Positions 19,845 to 34,355 of a stretch of 64,000 nt of DNA are shown one piece after another. The stretch comes from Metallyticus violacea (lineage: Eukaryota; Arthropoda; Insecta; Mantodea; Metallyticidae): NCBI GenBank assembly GCA_030762175.1, contig CM060846.1, positions 182,192,541 to 182,256,540 on the forward strand. Direction: 5' to 3'. The notes under the pieces are model-generated. The model saw only the letters and a list, made by a program, of their open reading frames with translations, was not told the origin of the DNA and searched no databases. Every line of letters begins with the position of its first letter. Positions within the stretch are counted from its first letter, which is position 1. The position numbers and the translations under genes were made by a program.

Positions 19845-22104
19845 GGGCAAAGCATAGCTTCATTTATATGGCCAAGTAGCGCAAAAACAAAAAATACTGG
19901 AGTGGATAAAAACAGATCTGGACACGAAATGTCATTGTATGACCATAAAATTTGTGTTTTGTGTGCTGTAGAAAAATTTGCCTTTTAATTTAAGGGCTAT
20001 AACATGCGATTCCGTAGGCTGTGTGCTTCCGGGTGGCAAGCAAATCTCCGTTAAGCCGGCCACGCGGACAAGCAAGGGTTCTCTATTTGGTATAATAATA
20101 TTTGCTGCGACTTCAGTTGATCATTCCATCTCTTCTTAGTCGCCCTTTGGCTTTAACGTTTGTTGGTTTATATTTCCAAAAATATTTTGTAAGTTTCTTC
20201 TTCGTTCTCATCATATCATCTTGCTATTATATATGTTTTTTACAAGTCTTTAAGACCTTTAACTTAATATTTAAATACATATCTTTAACATTATCTGTAA
20301 TAGAACTGTGGATACTATTATTTATAAAATATAGTTTCTCCAAATTATAGTATATGCTGTCCAGTTCTCTTACAATCCAACTTTCACAATTTTAAAACAC
20401 GTGCCATTTATAAAACACGTTATATAAAAATTATTCTTTTTCATTGCTTGTTTTAGTCATTAATGTGCTTTTAACACTTAATAAAATGTTAAGTCTTCAT
20501 GCTTTATTACTAAAAGCTCGGAATCCAAAACAATTACATCTTTTGTATAATATAATTTTAAGTTTCAACAACATTTTTTCCTTTCACAATATAGTTCCAA
20601 TAAATTAAATACAGAATAATTATAGTTTTCAGAAATAGTATTTCATTTCTATAAAGCTCCATGTAATAGCTTTTCCGTTTTAATTATATCATCTTGTGGT
20701 GAGCGAGTAAAATGTATAATAAACAATTTAGTTCAGATTAATACAGAATTATTCATCTTTTTAGAAATGTATCTTGTATATAAATAAGATAAAATAAAAT
20801 ATGTAAAAGATTACACTCGTTACTTAAACCGTAGTTTTCCATAGTTCATTACTTTGGTGATTTTTATATTTGAATAGTTATATAATGATAATCATAATTA
20901 AATGAAGGGAGTAATATGTCGAGTAATATGTTAATCAAACGCTTTGAAGTAATCTATGTTTTTCAGTAATTTGATTTATAGCAAACACATTACTATATGA
21001 ATTTTTTATTCTAAATCCCATTTGTTCTTCCGTTGACAATACTACTTTCCATAAAAATTTAGTAATAATGCTATCATAAATTCAATAGGAGCTATTAAGT
21101 AAATGTATTCCTCAATAGTTTTAACAAGAACTTCATCTTAGCTCTTTAAAATTCTTAATGCTCTTTTTCGTTTTTAGGCATTTCTTTCTGTGCACATAAT
21201 GTATCATTTATAATATCTTTGCTTTGTTATATGTATATGTTATTATATGATATCAGTTTAACGAACATTTTGTTCTCTTTTTCTTTCTGTTTTTTCTTTA
21301 AAATGCCGTTTATATTTGAATTGTTCAATGTAATCTATTATTTGTAGTAATGAGAAAAATTAAACTTTTCCTGTTCTTTATGATTTGTTCATATATTGCA
21401 GGACTATCGTCTCTATTGTTTATTAGATATTAAATTTAGTAATAATGGAACCGTTCCTATCTTTGTTCAAATGCGTTATTGCTTTATACGCAAAATCTTA
21501 TCGTCCACGAACAGCATCTTCAAACTTGATATACATATATATTGTTAACCTAGTGACATTAATTATGGACACTTTTCGTAACATTTTTATCATTTTTAAA
21601 CCTTACAACATATACAAAAAATGGTGTTGTGCTAAATAAACAAATGGCGTTTTTTATTTTGTCTGTGATGTTTCTATGGCATATTTATTAAGAAAGATGG
21701 ATTGTGTTACATTCTGTATAGATATTAGAAACAAGTTTAATGTCGTTCAGTAGTTTCAATAGTTAACAGCAATATAATTGTTAGTAATTATTGTATTTTA
21801 AACAAACAGACCTCTTATATTGTTATTGTATTCTCTCAGTGTCTAAGTAAAGTATGATCATCATTATTGTATTAAAGTTGAGTTTCAATAATTCCATATT
21901 ATTGCAACAGCAATGTAATTTATGTGTAATAATTGTATTTTCAACCAAAAGAGCTCCTACATTGTTGTTATATTCTCTTAGTATCTAAGTAAAGTGTGAT
22001 CATCATTGCTGCATTGACGTTGGCAACTAATTTTGTGAAGTGATCATCTTTCAGAGTAATTTGAAAAGTGATCCTATAGTTTAAAATAAAGGATCCTAAG
22101 ACAA

Positions 22105-22585
22105 AACGCGCTGATGGTTACCAAGTAAAGGGAGTAAGGCAGTAACATTTCGTGAAGAAGGCTATTCCTCTGAAGAAATAACCAAAAAGTTGGACAGTGG
22201 AACTACAAAATCAGGCATTAGGAAAGTTTGCAACGTTTCGAGCAGAAGAACGTCTCTAAGAAGTGGCAGTGCTCCAGACTACTGCAAAGTCTGCCGCCTT
22301 GCTCTACAAGATCGCCAATGTGCGACAAAAGACATAATGTCATCTTGAGAACTTCTGGGCTACAAATCTCGAACTGAAGAATCCGACAAATCAATTTACG
22401 AAAATGGTTCACGACCAAGGAGCCCAAGAAAGAAGTCTTATTTCAACCGAAACCAGAGGCAAAAGCATGTAGAGTGGGCTTTAGCACACGGGGACTGAGC
22501 GTATGAGGACTGGAGTACAGGCATTTGAAGAGATGAAATGAAGATCAACATCTTTAGAAATGATTGCATCACGTTTTTGCATTGT
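22105..22585 (+). pseudogene. Tc1-like transposase remnant (N-terminal half)
   Basis: Plus-strand residues, with stops and frame changes, include TFREEGYSSEEITKKLD (helix-turn-helix start), RLALQDRQCATKDIMSS, LGYKSRT, RNQRQKHVEWALAHGD, YEDWSTG and FRNDCITF. From family knowledge, these follow the Tc1 order of DNA-binding region, R.L..DR.ATT..I, RK.RLEWA..H..W and the start of the catalytic DE region. The remaining catalytic part is absent. Confidence 0.7.
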
Positions 22586-22684
22586 CGAACAGTTTAGGAC
22601 AAATTACTTGAGTGCACCACCGTAAGTTTCGGTCCTCGCAGTTATCATTCTCCTGATCCCATCCATTGCTATTAGCACCGACAT

Positions 22685-22815
22685 AGGTAGCCGAAGTCGT
22701 TAAGATATGGACTCGTGAGTTGGATGTTTAGGGTTCTATTTCTGCCAAGATCCGTCCTGCCTAACTAAACTTTTTTCTGATTTTCCTTAAACAGTATATC
22801 CGGCGTTAAGCCTTT
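22685..22815 (+). repeat. SINE fragment, Leu/Ser-tRNA-like head
   Basis: GGTAGCCGAAGTCGTTAAGA (A-box region) and ACTCGTGAG are followed by GATCCGTCCTGCCTAACT and a degenerate TTCTGATTTTCCTTAA. It is decayed and lacks the 3' half. Confidence 0.65.
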
Positions 22816-23239
22816 TTTATAAAAAAAAAAGGCTTTATCTATACTAATGTTGCACCGAATCAAAGAGTTCTACCCAAAAAGAGTTCTATAATGGAAATCT
22901 ATCTGATAGCAAAATATGTTGGTCTAATTAAGATACACTCTGTATAAGCATGAGAAGTTCGTTACAAACATGCGATCGGCTGCTCTCAGCAAAGATTTGA
23001 CTTCTGGCGATTATTGTATGTATATACCAGTATCTATCGAAATGTTATATTGGCTGTATACATGCACGTGCGCATACATGCTGGAACGGTATTATTGGGG
23101 TTCCACTGTGTTCGTTAATTTGCTGTAGGTTAATATAGTTGTTCCAATGTAGGGGGATTGATGGGTTCTCAGGGTAAATTTGGACTGTTTTTAACGACTT
23201 GAAAGCCGTTAGGGGGGGAAGGAGATTGTTCACTGTATT

Positions 23240-24365
23240 AATAAGTCCGGCACTGTTTGAACATTTGATTTATTTAACAACTTGGCAGGTTACTTCCTGA
23301 CGGCTCGTAGCTGACCTCACTACACACTTAGACTGACCTTAGAAATGACTTACACTGCCCTCAACTGAACTTTAGATATGACCTAGACTGATTACTTTCG
23401 GATGACTCAGACTGCTTGATTCCGTATATTTCTTTCGTGTCTCTCATATGATGTCCTCTGTTTCTCCTGAATGATTGTCTGAATGTATTTCTACTGAGTG
23501 TCTGAATGTATTTCTACTGAGTGTCTGAATGTGCGAGTGTGTGAATGTCTCCGTGAATGACCCTCTGACTTCTGTACTCCAGTTTTTCTACCACATCGCC
23601 ACGCCTCTCGCTAAATTAAATTCCCTCGTATGTTATCCTATTTCCGTGTCATATGTTCCTCATTGGCTATCCTACAAATATTTATTTGTAACTAAGTTTT
23701 CCTTATTGGTTGCCTTTTATCCGAAGACCATTGGCTAGAATTATTCTTTCCCCCCTGATCTAATGTCTTCCCACTAACTTGAATTTTCCCAGAACAGCCT
23801 GTCATAAATTTCGGCCCTTTCCTTACATTCTGATTTCTATTGATAATCTTTTGCCTTCCTTAGTTTGTAGATTTCCAAATGTTCTCAGAGATAATGCACG
23901 TGTTTATGGCTGTTTTCGGCTTTCCTGTAATAAAACATTTTCGTCTCCGTTCTGACATTTTTATTTTCTCTCAAATTATGGCTACCTCTGACTTTGTTAA
24001 ATACTGTCCCGTTACGGCCACATGTTTCTCTTATTGTCAACTCCTAAGTATTTCCTGGGCAGAAAGTTCGTGACCTAACAAAAGATAGTTTACCCTTTCC
24101 TCAGCCTTGTCTAAGGAGTGGTCAGTGGACGAGTCGTCAGGTACACGTCTGTCTCTTTCTAACATCTTAACTACAAAATGTATACAAAACCTTTTGTAAG
24201 TTACTAGTTACAAATTATTTCAATTTCTGTTATACCTATCTCTAAAATGTTTCCTTATACATATATTACAATTACCCTTATCAAATCTCATGCCTTTATA
24301 AATATAACTCTGTAGCCTTTAGTTATTAAATTAATAAAGGCAGCATTATTTCCTGCTTCAATGCA
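23240..24365 (+). other. Possible solo LTR (unproven)
   Basis: The segment is more CT-rich than its flanks and ends with TATAAATATAACTC (24297), a TTAATAAAGGCAGC polyadenylation-like word (24331) and a C/T-rich tail. It contains a 23-base direct duplication (CTGAATGTATTTCTACTGAG at about 23478 and 23501). I see no gag-pol remnant, primer-binding site or flanking duplication, so LTR status is only a suspicion. Confidence 0.25.
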
Positions 24366-27293
24366 CACATATGCTTTTGGAAAAATAAGCGAACATTTTC
24401 CCATTGGTTCAATGAAGTACTTTTAGCTGATTGATCAACTAAGTTCAAGAGGAGTTTTGTATACCATTGACCCTGATGACATTTAAGCGCCCGATAGGTT
24501 TACTGTTCACAGCTTTGAAAGTAGAACATCTTTATATTCATTATACATCTAAGTGCGTAGGTAAGCGCGTTCGTTATAAGTAAAATTTTCCAGTATTCCA
24601 AATTTTGCACAGTGACTTACGGCTAATTACAATTTATTCTTTGAAACAATATTGCCTTCATGTTATTCTTCCCTCTGCCAGTGTAGAGGTACACATAAAA
24701 GTCTGTATTTTTTTCTGAGATTGATCATGGAATTCAGTTTTCTATTATACAGATATTAGAATCTGTAAAAAAATTAAAATAAAAAAAAACATATTGAAAT
24801 AATCCTGCTGAACAGAAAACACATTGGAAGAATATAGAATCTGGTATGTGCATTATTGACACTGAGTAAAATAAAGAGAAAGGCCTAATTACATATAAAA
24901 TAAGAATTTTTATTATTTCTTATAAAATAACAGATTACATTGTTATATGTTAAGCTGTTACATGTTACATGTTACATAGTTACATGTTAAGCTGTTCTAA
25001 TAAATTTGTCGATAGGAATTTGTGAATAGTTGTTGAGAAAAGTCCATGGTGATGAGTTTAATTACCCATTAGTAAAGTTTAAGATAAGGAATCGTAAAAC
25101 GTATGTTAGTTTACAAACTTGAAAATGTCCTCTTATAATTAAAAAAATGTGCCCTCGCAATTTAAAAGCTTGTACATGATATTCATGTAATCACCCCGAT
25201 TTTCAAATAATGCAACAACGTACAACCGCCATAATTAAATTTTATTTTTATAAAATACTAAATTATTATGCGCTTTCAACTGGACTCTTCAGACTAACAT
25301 TAAACATGTGCAATTTATTCTCTTATTCCTAACGTTAATAATAACTGAGTAAATCCAGTCACAGCTACCACGCCTATGTTTAAAATCTTGGATTTTTTAT
25401 TGAATCGGCAGAACCAAAATGTACCTGGAGCTGTAATTACAGTAAATATACCGACTGATAGGGTAAGATCTGTACGCAATCTCTTACTAAATGCGTAAAA
25501 GCCGTACAACCTTCCTGCAACAGTTTCAATACATGGCTGCATTTTTGCGTACAGTAAGACTTGTGTATTATTAAGTACCAAGTTTAATCTTCTTTTTTCA
25601 AGTGAACTCTTTTCTAGAATACGTGACTTTCTGACATTGTCTTGAAAACCTTAGTCTCCTTCATTGAATTGCTTACATCATTATCATTTCCTCTATTAAA
25701 CATATTTCTTCAAATTTTCTTTTTGATCTTCACTTTTTTTCTGAAAAAAATATAGAGCTACTGAAAATGCGATTATGTCGTCACACATTTAATAGCAAAT
25801 TTAAAATTATTTGCACTAATATTGAAAATTGGATATTCTTTTAAATTCTGCTTGAAATGTGTTTCAAAATAATGCTGGTATCAGGCGTAAGCCATTTGCC
25901 CAGCAAAAAAAGCACTAATAAATAGGATATTAATAGGAAAAGATTTTTGAGATCACTAGTAATTTCAAGAACTTTTGCACTGTTTCAAAATGTACCTTCC
26001 AAGTTTATGCAGCTGGAGCAAGAAACACTAGAGTTAACCGGACATATAAATAATCCATGCCTACGATTCTCAAGAATGTATGCACGCAAGGAAATACGTT
26101 GCTTTGAGGGGCTGTAATTAATCAGTTGCAGTCCTATAAACCCAATTTTATGAAAATGAATGATTATACGATCATACTTTCACCAGCGAGTTATTTGCTT
26201 TTTCAAACATTTAACTTAATTGCATTCACGCATTTGCATGAAATCTGATTTCAATCCTTTCTGCTGTAATGCCAGTTAAAATATTTAAAACAAAAGTTTT
26301 GCTTCCTGTTACTCGTAATCAAATATCAGTACTGCTGAATAGATGAAGAGAAAGTTAAAAATACACCATTTTGTGCTAAATAAATAGCACATTCATAATC
26401 ATTCTTAAATAAATATAATTCTTAATGACAAGAAATTAATGAATAAAGGTTGCCAGAATAAATCAAACATTCTACGAGTCTAACTCCACCTTAAAACGAA
26501 CTGTAATAGGAAGATAGAGATGATGTACGATCCTGAAGAGTTCATGACAGAGACCTACATATGTGCGTCATATCCAATGCCAGAACGAATATGAAAATAC
26601 ACAAAGATCATGCGCTACATTTCTCGTACGGTCATAAATAATGGGTATTCAATAATGAGCAGACAAAAATTAAATATATATGAAGGATATCGGCAATTAA
26701 CGCTATATATTGCTGTTTAATGCGATAAGACAAACCAAAATTTGGAATTCATTCACTATCTACACCATAATGGTTTTCTGATTGCGGGTCACAGTATGCT
26801 GAGTCGTAGCATGCTCATGGATGTTGTTTAAAGAGAATCACGACTTGATTGGCGACATGGTAAACAGTGACATATTAGATGTAATCTATTCGAGAAGATG
26901 CTGATATACAGATTCGTCTTCTGCATCATGCAAACGGAATACCAAACGTTTCAGATGATTCATTCGAGAGCAAATGGAACAACAATAAAAATAATTCTTC
27001 TGCTGGAAACGCCACAATGGTTTGAAATTCTAACAAAACATAATGAAACCAGACATATTCATTTCAAACAAAGGCTTCAACTATAAATATAATAATTATA
27101 GATACTACAGAAGGAGTTTGACGTATTTGTTGGTGTCGCCACCCATGATTTTAATCTAGAATACGAATATAGTATAGTTGAAATTCACGTTCATGCAGAC
27201 AAAAATTGGTATTAAAATTTTATAAACTGTCGCAGCGCGTAGATACAGCACGTATGCAGTCTTACAGGAAACAGTCAACACATTGGATTTATG
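24366..27293. other. No gene recognised
   Basis: AT-rich. A short ATGTTACATGTTACAT-type tandem repeat lies at about 24950-24990. The open frames at 25315-25581 (minus) and 26898-27086 (plus) lack any recognisable domain. Confidence 0.5.
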
Positions 27294-27302
27294 ACATACT
27301 AA

Positions 27303-27602
27303 TGATTTGATTCGCTTTATTTAAGGACGCTCTTTAACATTTCAGGTCATCATCGTCCCATTCAATTCAGGGCGTGAAATGACCGACAAATTTTTGCTCA
27401 GAGGCCTCTTCTTTCAAGCTTCAGGTTCTTCATGGTGCCGTAAATGTACGACACGGACCCACGGCTTTACTTTCCTTCCGAAGGAAGCCATACTTAGGAC
27501 TTTTACGCCTGAAAAATCCATCAATCCTAGGCGGGTTTGAGCCCGCGAACTTGGGTTTAGAAGGCAACTATGGTTACCACTACACCACCAGAACCGACAC
27601 AC
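27303..27602 (-). repeat. SINE, GGTCCTG-head tRNA-derived family, with 9-bp target duplication
   Basis: Minus strand: tRNA-like head (GGTTCTGGTGGTGTAGTGGT, B-box GGGTTTGAGCCCGC), then AAGTATGGCTTCCTTCGG, the AAATGTACGACAC region reversed, and AATGGGACGATGATGACCTG near the 3' end. ACATACTAA flanks it at 27294-27302 and 27603-27611. A copy of this class is transcribed by RNA polymerase III and mobilised by LINE machinery (family knowledge). Confidence 0.9.
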
Positions 27603-27611
27603 ACATACTAA

Positions 27612-29850
27612 CAAGAAAAGAGTTATGCATATTTATTACAACTGCGATATTATGTTGCACCACCAGTCATATTGGGCAAATAAACTTTTTATCAGACGCT
27701 GGTTTGCATTGCCTTACCAAAAATTGTTTTGTAAGCATGTAAACAGTTGACACCGTACAGCAACTGTATAAAGGAAGTTACTCTAATAAATATCTGAGCA
27801 TTTTAACAGGGAATATCACAGTTACATTATACAAAACTAGTTCAGCTTTTTCCTGGCAATTTCAATAAGATATTACATTGTGTATATTAAACACTCAATG
27901 GCAAATTTATGTTGGTTGTGCATCGCACAATATATGATTAAGTATTCAGATTTGAGCCTCTTGTACGTTTATTTAAATTCGTTTGCAAACTTGGGCTTCT
28001 CCATTTGCGTTGAAATAAATCCAGTGGTTAATTCTTATACTGGTCACTTTTACATGTACTTCATAGAGGATGGTTACATCAAAATAAACAAATTGTCTTT
28101 TAAGGAAAAATATCAAAACAGTTGAGCATGCGCATTTCAGGAAGATAGATGATCATAAAGTCGTCTTTCAGGTAGACAAACGAATCGATTTAATACTTTA
28201 AGAATAGACAAATTTAAAATACAACAAATATACGAATAAATCAAACCCATCCGGTTAAAATGATCTATGTACATTCACAATGATTTGTTTACGTGCAAAT
28301 AGGCCCAAATAATAAATAATACATTGTGAACAATTGAATAAGTAAGTAGAGGGTGGTATAAGTACACGTAGAGAAAAATTGCATTAAAATACTTACAGAG
28401 AGAATAATTAATTATATTCATCCACTATCAATTACAATAACCTTTGTCTGTGTCTTCATCAGAGGCGGTTCTACCATAAAGTCACAGGAACAAGTGCCCC
28501 CCATATGAAAGTTAAGAATATATCACTTAATATTTTCTTCATTCTCTTTTGAAAAGCGCACCTATTTTTCAAACACTACTATGTAGCACTACTAGAAGTC
28601 TGGCGATAACTGCAACATACGCATCGTCACAAGTCTTTTGCTCACCATCCATTTGTTCTGTACTTGTCTTCAACAATGACAAATGGTAGACACATCTTTA
28701 TGCGCTCGAGGATCACAATGAGTTTGCGATCGCATATCTAAAAAAGTAGTCACTTTAGGAACCAGAAGGAACCACCTTACAATTAGGAGTAGCATTGAGA
28801 AAAATGACTTACCGCTGTCAGCTCGGGGTGTTAGAGAAGTTAACAGGAATGTGCCGTTAAAAGGGGATTATTGCAAATTTCCGTTGCGAACACGCTTTTA
28901 CTTTCTGAATTCTCTAAAGTACTGATGTGGAACACGTAGTCTGTTGTAATAGCTTATAACTTAGAGTGAAATTTTATTTTGTCTCTGTGTGATAAACGTG
29001 TACGTCAATATCTGCAGATTCGTTTCAATTACCGCGTGAAATAATAAAGAAAATGCTTGAGCAAACTCTGTCCAATGCGCACAAGTGAAATGCGGGAAGA
29101 TTGATCTTCTCTACAGGAAAGTAAATGTTTTATACTAAGTTCAAGTTTGTAGCACCGTGCATGATCTCTATAACCCATACACATATGTAATTCAGAAAAT
29201 GACATTTACAGTTAACGGAATTACATGGTATCTTATGGAAATATGCACACTTTCTCCCTTTATGGTGTAAAATCTGTGCCGATTACAGGAATTATGGCTT
29301 GTGATTGTGAGTTGAAAGGGCATAGATAAAACAGACAGATGACCCCAAGTTAAAGGTTTGCAACGAGGTTTATGAGGTTCATCCATAGCACCATGGAATT
29401 AATTTTAAAAGTCAATGTGTTCCACTTATTTTAGTGACCGTGAGATGCCACTGAGCTCAAGATTTAGAAATGGTAGTGCTTACAATTTTTTGTGTTTAAA
29501 AATGTTCATGCTCATTTCACTTTTTTCTTTCCTGTTCTATGAAATCAATCCCAATTAGGTAAACATGGTTGAATTATGATACATAGTTATGGGACTATTT
29601 TTGTGTTTCCCAACATGCATTCAAATGAAGCGTGCTTAACATATGACCGCACAAGGCTTTCTTTGCTTCTGTACTTCAATTGCATGTCACTGGATAATGT
29701 TGCCTAATGAGAGGGCAGATAGTTTATGCAACTAATCGCAATGCAAACAACGAGCATAGTGTCATGGACACACAAGTGAGCTATGGGAAAGCAGGAATCT
29801 GTGCTTTGTTTCTAAACAATGGTAAAAATAACAGGCAACGATTAGATGAT
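27612..29850. other. No gene recognised
   Basis: AT-rich; the 81-codon frame at 27880-28125 has a hydrophobic start but no domain, and I do not support it. Confidence 0.5.
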
Positions 29851-29854
29851 TTTA

Positions 29855-30110
29855 ATGGTGTTTAACGTTCGTTTTCACTGATGGTGAACAATGTTTATAT
29901 GTGATACATTGGAAAGAAACAATTTATTTTTTGGGAAGGTGTTTCAGATCTAATTTTAAGGTGCCTCCTCAGCTTTTACCATTAAATTTGACTGAATAAA
30001 ATCAGGAAAAACCTGTCAGAGAGGACAATCGTGGCAGGGTTCAAGCCGCTGGTCCCCCGTACAAGAGTATCTACCTTGGCAATTTCGACCATTCCTTGTC
30101 GGTCTACAGA
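29855..30110 (-). repeat. SINE, Leu/Ser-tRNA-like family, decayed
   Basis: Minus strand: degenerate B-box GGCTTGAACCCTGCC near 30040, then GATTGTCCTCTCTGACAGG, a diverged body and AAACACCATTAAAA at the 3' end. More diverged than the other copies, so an older insertion. Confidence 0.7.
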
Positions 30111-30324
30111 CATATTAACGCTCTCATAAGGAAAGGAGAATGAATAGATTTGGGCAACATACAGAATGACACTGCGTCCGATATATTTCTAAAGCGCAAA
30201 TATTGCCATAAATGCCAATTTTATTTATGTGCTCATAAAGTTAAGCAAACATAGCCAAAATCAGTTTTCAGGTCATTAAAATAATATAATGCAAGTTTTA
30301 TACCTTCTACAAATGCCTTTGACC

Positions 30325-30663
30325 ATCTGCTTGTCCTAGTGGTCAGCGCTGCTGGCTGCTGTCCGGAAGACCCCGGGTTAAACCTCCTGTATCTGCTTAG
30401 AAATTTTCTAAACTAATCAATCTGGAACGGAGTTCACCCAGTATCGTGAGGATAAGTGAGGAGCTACCTGATAGAAATGTGGCGTTCTTCGATCTCGGAA
30501 GCCGCATGACGGCGACCAGGAGTATCTGTGTGGTAATCACATGCACCCTGCAATATTGCTCTTTGCCGATGGTGTCACAAGGTAAAAGACGGAGCGTGCG
30601 CTGCGGTGGGCAAAGGCGCGACATCAGCCTGTTGCTTCATTGAGGATGAGGAGAAGAAAAAAT
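30325..30663 (+). repeat. SINE-like element, third tRNA-derived type
   Basis: CCTAGTGGTCAGCGCTGCTG resembles an A-box region and CCCCGGGTTAAACCTCC a B-box. The GC-richer body runs to an A-rich end (GAGGAGAAGAAAAAATG). No second copy is in the window and no target duplication was found. Confidence 0.55.
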
Positions 30664-33600
30664 GACTTTCTTTGAGGTTAGCACCTATTTTTATAATAAG
30701 GGCTTATAAATGCCTACTTTTCCTTCATTATGTCAGCGATACATTATTTATTAATAAAACAAAATCGCTACTACTACATAGTTCTACATGATATTGCTTT
30801 TCTCCAATAACTTGTTCCAGTGCCAACAATGAAAATGTTACTGATTGTAGACTGACAATGAAAATTTTCATAAAGAAACAAGCAGGAAAACTTAAAAAGG
30901 ATGTTCTTTAGGCTTCTCACTACATATTATTATGCCATTGAAAAAGTTGCAGATATTCAAGCACAGGTGAATCACCTTACAATTTATATGTTTCCTGAAA
31001 CTATAACAAGAGCTGTAGCTGCTGCGGTAAAATGAGGCTGCACTTTGTTATTCACAACACTTGTGTAGGATTTTAAAAAGGAGAGAAATATTTATTAAAT
31101 ATAAACCAGTTGTATAGTTAGCTGTCAGGTAAAAAAAGAGCATCTTAAATGTTAAAAATAAGGTTGCATTAAAATGCTAAAAATATTATGTTTCTTCTTC
31201 TTAACTTAATTGTTTTTAAAATAATATTCTTCGGTGCTATATCAATGTTTAAGTATAAAAAGCGTTTCTAACAATTTAAAGAGAATATAAGCTGGACCGC
31301 CTTCTGTCTTTGACATGCAACAAAGAAAAATTAACAAACTGTTAAAAAGTATCACTGCAGTATCTATGCATTTACTATGATTAATTTTAATGATTTTTGT
31401 ACTATTGCAGGAATGTATTTCGTTGTTTTTTCGTTGTAGTTCAGGTTGTGAATCATTTTGATAGTGGTGCACTGGGGTTATCTACGAAGCAAAAGAAGCA
31501 ATGTCTTCTGAAACTTTGCAGTTTGACCTTGCTTTCATGTAGGTTCATTTTGTACAACTGCCAACAGCGCTGAAGAAACTTGAAAGCAGAGGAATTTAGC
31601 TTACGAAGGCATTAAAATAGTCAAAATTTAAAGGATTAGCTAGATAAAGTACTGAAGGGTAGGCAAGTTAGCTGTTTCCTAATTTGCAGGTACGTTGAAA
31701 AGAAATTCTGGATGAAGTTAATGGTTCGAATGGGCGATACTCTGTTAAGAGAAGATCAAAAGAGAGGTGAATTGACCCTTTTATGCATCGTCAACTTTAA
31801 ATATGTTCCAATAACTTCTTGTGAAAATTGAAATAATCTTCTCTAGGTGCAAGGTCCAGGCGAACATCCTTCACTTCTGAAAATGTGGAGGATATTATAA
31901 TTTTTCATTACAATTTTGGACTGTATAATTGAAGGTATTTCATAAGAAGCCGTTTATCAATATATGCTCTTACATTTTTGTCACATTAGATGTAGTTTGT
32001 ATAAAAATCGCTCCCTTAATATATTTGATTCATTTTTAAAGAATATAATCTTATATGGAACTGTAATAATTAGGCAATAAGCTATTTTACTTATTCTTGC
32101 ATGAGAAATACGAGTATGACAATTTTAATTGAAGGCCCACAAAATTCACCCCTTATTGTCATTTCATTACAAAAATGAGCTTTCATGAGCAAAATCATGA
32201 CTTTTCTGTATGTCTTTTATCCAGGAAATATTTCTACATTTAGTTTTTTAATAAAGGAAATAATTGTAATGATATTGAATTTATAAATGATGAAGTGTGG
32301 TCCTGTTGACTCCACTGATGGTTTTTCCATCTGTTAGAATTTTTCTTTGCAAACTTTCATGTACTTTTCTGGCGTGTGCCCATTCTTTTGTATACATGCT
32401 CAATACATTATAACTTAGGCAACTTCTCCGTTTCCTTCACTGCATAAAATGCTTTTATGTTACTATCATCTAATTCCATATATAGTAATTTACAATCAAT
32501 CTCCTGAATATCTGTTTTACTCTCTCAACCCTCCATTCCTCCGCTCACTCCATGAGAGTTTCTAATGCAATCACTTTTATGTATATCTTTTAATTGTCTT
32601 CACGTTTAAAATATTTACAAAGAATAGCAACATGTAAAAGTTTGCTAAAATATATGCTAATAACTGTTACCACACATGTACTAGATTTAAACCTCTAATT
32701 TGCCAGTGCCATCCAGAGCTACAGACAGTCTCAATTCCCATTATTCATGTGAACAGCTTCTCCTACAGTCTCCTTCATGATGCTCATGCTCACATTTTCT
32801 ACAGCACTATCAATGACAGCTAAGCTACTAGAACGTCCTGAGGAAAATTCATTACACCACACACATAACGTTGGAACTGATTTGTCCCTTTCCAATAGTA
32901 CGCAAACCATATATATATCATACAAACCAAATTCTTTATTTTCACAATGAAAAGACATTTTATCTGAATTGTAAAATCAAATATTGTCAGAGGAGTTACA
33001 ATGTAGAGTAATTTCAGGGGCAAGTCTAGCATGACTTGTGGAAAAGTTACTTTCACAGTTTTCTGCAAACAGCAATCCAAGATACTTTTCTAGTTATATG
33101 GATGTATTAATTATTTCATTTGTGTCACTCATAATTATTTTATAATTTTTACAGAGGTAAAAAGTTGTTACCAACTTTTTTTCCCCAAGAAGCTGTATTT
33201 TTGGCATACTTATTCATATTATGGACTGTTTCGCCTTTTTCGTTAGCACATATCTTTTTGAAGTAAGAATTGCTTTCAGTGAGATTTGTAGAAGTTATAG
33301 TCTCCAGTCTCTTTTTGTGTTTTGTATTTTCCTTTCTATGAGTTTTTCTCTATTTAAGCGCTGAGTCATGGGTATTTTACTGACGTCAAATATTTACTTC
33401 CAAAACAACGAAAAAAAAAATCATGCACTAAAACCAGGCAACGTAATGTATCTATATATTGTAGAAGAAACAATTGGTTTTTAAGCATAACATACACAAC
33501 ACCAAAAAATAGGGAAAAATTGTAACTAATTCTGAAAAATCCCATCTCTCTCTCTATCTGTGTCTCTCTCTTCCTCTCTTTCCCTTTATGTAAAATAAAA

Positions 33601-34150
33601 TGTAAAATAAAGCTAAGCCATAATAACATTTTCGCAAATATATAATTTTTTCTTCTAATTGTCTTCGACATCATACGATTAAAATGCATATTAGCACTAT
33701 TTATGAAATAAAACACATAACACTTGAATATACACCATTTGAAAGATCAGATTTTATAAATTATGAAACGCACATTACCAAACATTTAAATTTTTAATGA
33801 AGTTTGCAATTCAAACCCCCATCCTGAGAGAAAACCGTAGCTCCATAACTTTACATTCCGGTATGAAATGCTAAGGCCTTTCTTTGGAGTTTTATAAGAA
33901 TGGAACTCCCTCTTAGGTACTAGCCTGTGTCACATGCATGCAGTTTCCGATTAAATGGTTTATTCAGCATAAAATATTAGATATTTAATTTGCGCAATGA
34001 TAAAGTTCTTTATTAACTCTACACGATATATATTGATACTTTCTCACCTTTTAATTCTAATGGGTATTTCATTCACTTTCTGTCCCTGACTTTCCTTTAT
34101 AATTTTAAAGTTGACAGATGAAATTTAGTGGAATTTGACAGGGACATACT
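30664..34150. other. No gene recognised
   Basis: AT-rich. A CT-repeat tract lies at about 33543-33590. The open frame at 33366-33716 (minus, 116 codons) reads across that low-complexity tract and is not convincing. Confidence 0.5.
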
Positions 34151-34355
34151 TTGAGGATGATAAGCATGGTGATTAAAGAACCCTAGCTGTGACGCTAATC
34201 CCTAGTACGTGTGTCGCACATGCGCCTGAAGGCCGATTACTGTTCGGTGTTCTGAGCTGCAGTGTGATGCATCTGCTCTACTATTATTACGGAATCTCAA
34301 ATATATTAGTCCCTGTGTGTTATACTTATGAGTAATTCATTACTTTTAGTTCAGT

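Larger units (their letters stand above)
17211..22100. other. No gene recognised; AT-rich with simple repeats
   Basis: It contains a poly-T run at about 19811-19841 and a GC-richer segment at 18380-18720, listed separately. Open frames here (for example 19379-19660 minus, 20102-20350 plus) are short, low-complexity or domain-free, and I do not support them. Confidence 0.5.

Noticed and set aside
33366..33716. 116-codon minus-strand frame
   Set aside because: It crosses a CT-repeat tract and has low complexity and no motif.
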